Positions 6,024 to 6,705 of a DNA stretch of 6,705 bases are shown here, piece after piece (within the stretch, counting starts at the first letter, position 1; the number at the start of each line of letters is the position of its first letter). The DNA is from Anaerolineae bacterium. Its GTDB lineage: Bacteria > Chloroflexota > Anaerolineae > 4572-78 > NAK82. The position numbers were made by a program, and so were the translations under genes. The notes beneath the pieces are model-generated. The model was not told the DNA's origin, did no database searches, and worked only from the letters and a program-made list of their open reading frames with translations. The stretch covers positions 1 through 6,705 of the forward strand of contig JAUVPY010000153.1 in the NCBI GenBank assembly GCA_030598425.1. The letters run 5' to 3'.

Positions 6024-6665
6024 TTACCCAAGATCGAACGAGTTGTCAAATCCCTTTGTGATTCTTTCCACAAAATTCTGTAACACCCTCAGACCCACCT
6101 GCTGGCTCTTTTCCGGGTGGAACTGAATGGCCCACACATTGTGACGGGCGACGACCGACGGAAAAGGCCCGCCATAGTCGGTGGTAGCCACGACGATGGA
6201 CTCGTCATCGGTGACGACGTGGTAAGAATGAGCGAAGTACGTGAAGGCACCTTCGGGGACGCCGGTCAGTAGGGGGTGCGAACCGCGCTGTTCGATCTGA
6301 TTCCAGCCCATATGAGGCACTGTCAGATGCGTAGGAAAGCGAGCGATCCGTCCTGGAAGAACGCCCAGGCCGCGGTGGGTCCCCATCTCCTCGCTTTCCT
6401 CAAAGAGCAATTGCAGTCCCACGCAGATGCCGAAAAGAGGAACCCCACGTTCAATCGATTCGAAAACGGCCCTATCCAGGCCGCGCGAACGCAGGCCATC
6501 CATCCCATCACCGAACGCGCCCACGCCGGGCAGCACCACTGCGTCCGCCTCGGTGACGACCACCGGATCATCAGTGATGGTTGGCGTCGCGCCCACGTGC
6601 TCAAAGCCCTTTTGCACGCTACGCAGGTTGCCTATGCCCGCGTCAACAATGACGATTTGACTCAC
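6024..6665 (-). CDS. hisH: Imidazole glycerol phosphate synthase, glutaminase subunit HisH
   Basis: HisH is a class I glutamine amidotransferase. It releases ammonia from glutamine and channels it to HisF, which makes imidazole glycerol phosphate (histidine pathway) and AICAR (purine pathway) in the cytoplasm. The 213-residue length is normal. Visible hallmarks are the N-terminal IVDAGIGNLRSVQKGFE, oxyanion-strand PGVGAF (46-51), nucleophile Cys81 in GICVGLQLLFE, PHMGWN (117-122), and the His183/Glu185 pair in FHPEKS, so the Cys-His-Glu triad is complete. The start is GTG 6665; an in-frame TAG at 6683-6681 rules out a longer form beginning with a common start codon. No clear Shine-Dalgarno precedes it, which fits translational coupling to an upstream reading frame ending 2 nt before. 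hisF or hisA does not follow; hisH seems to be last in its transcription unit, closed by the terminator at 5924-5891. Confidence 0.96.
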   Translation of the reverse strand: MSQIVIVDAGIGNLRSVQKGFEHVGATPTITDDPVVVTEADAVVLPGVGAFGDGMDGLRSRGLDRAVFESIERGVPLFGICVGLQLLFEESEEMGTHRGLGVLPGRIARFPTHLTVPHMGWNQIEQRGSHPLLTGVPEGAFTYFAHSYHVVTDDESIVVATTDYGGPFPSVVARHNVWAIQFHPEKSQQVGLRVLQNFVERITKGFDNSFDLG

Positions 6666-6667
6666 GG

Positions 6668-6705
6668 TCAGGTAACCAGGCTATCGTAGAGACAGTCGAG
6701 GCTGA
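6668..6705 (-). CDS. Possible 3' tail of an upstream gene in the hisH operon
   Basis: On the - strand a frame entering from the right edge reads SLDCLYDSLVT and stops at TGA 6670-6668, 2 nt before the hisH GTG. That tight spacing is typical of co-translated operon neighbours, and the hisH frame itself is closed here by TAG. Only 11 codons are visible, too few to identify the product; another histidine-biosynthesis gene would be a natural guess but is not shown. Confidence 0.35.
   Translation of the reverse strand, partial: SLDCLYDSLVT

Noticed and set aside
5720..6061. Short open frames on both strands in the hppA-hisH gap (5720-5977 -, 5852-6061 +)
   Set aside because: They run across the inverted repeat, the terminator and either the hppA Shine-Dalgarno or the hisH 3' end, and show no conserved features.
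6276..6689. Open frame on the + strand opposite hisH
   Set aside because: It is antisense to an intact HisH with a complete catalytic triad, with no domain of its own.

Overview
The window looks like chromosomal DNA from a moderately GC-rich bacterium, most likely a Chloroflexota (Anaerolineae/Caldilineae-like) member. This is an inference from three things: a DnaD-domain gene directly followed by a helicase loader with two AAA+ modules in one chain, the adjacent dnaB, and a K+-independent-type membrane pyrophosphatase. No plasmid, phage, insertion-sequence or CRISPR signature was seen, and no tRNA or rRNA was recognised.

Left half, + strand (3-3305): a replication-initiation cassette. It holds the 3' part of dnaB (replicative helicase, cut by the window edge), a 62-nt gap with a perfect 17-bp inverted repeat, a DnaD-like primosomal protein, and a DnaC/DnaI-type helicase loader. 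The loader has a four-cysteine N-terminal motif and two AAA+ ATPase modules that are about 75% identical over their core. Helicase, DnaD-type remodeller and loader act on the same step, delivery of the hexameric helicase to DNA, so the grouping makes functional sense.

Right half, - strand (3426-6705): hppA, a full-length membrane-bound proton-pumping pyrophosphatase, and upstream of it hisH, the glutaminase subunit of imidazole glycerol phosphate synthase. hisH has its own intrinsic terminator, so hppA and hisH appear to be separate transcription units. A few codons at the right edge may be the tail of another gene of the hisH operon.

The two halves converge at 3306-3425, where one 13-bp hairpin probably terminates both. 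The region between hppA and hisH (5733-6023) carries an unexplained 16-bp perfect inverted repeat enclosing 67 nt in the hppA leader. The most notable item is the double-AAA+ helicase loader, whose second module has lost the usual sensor-1 asparagine.
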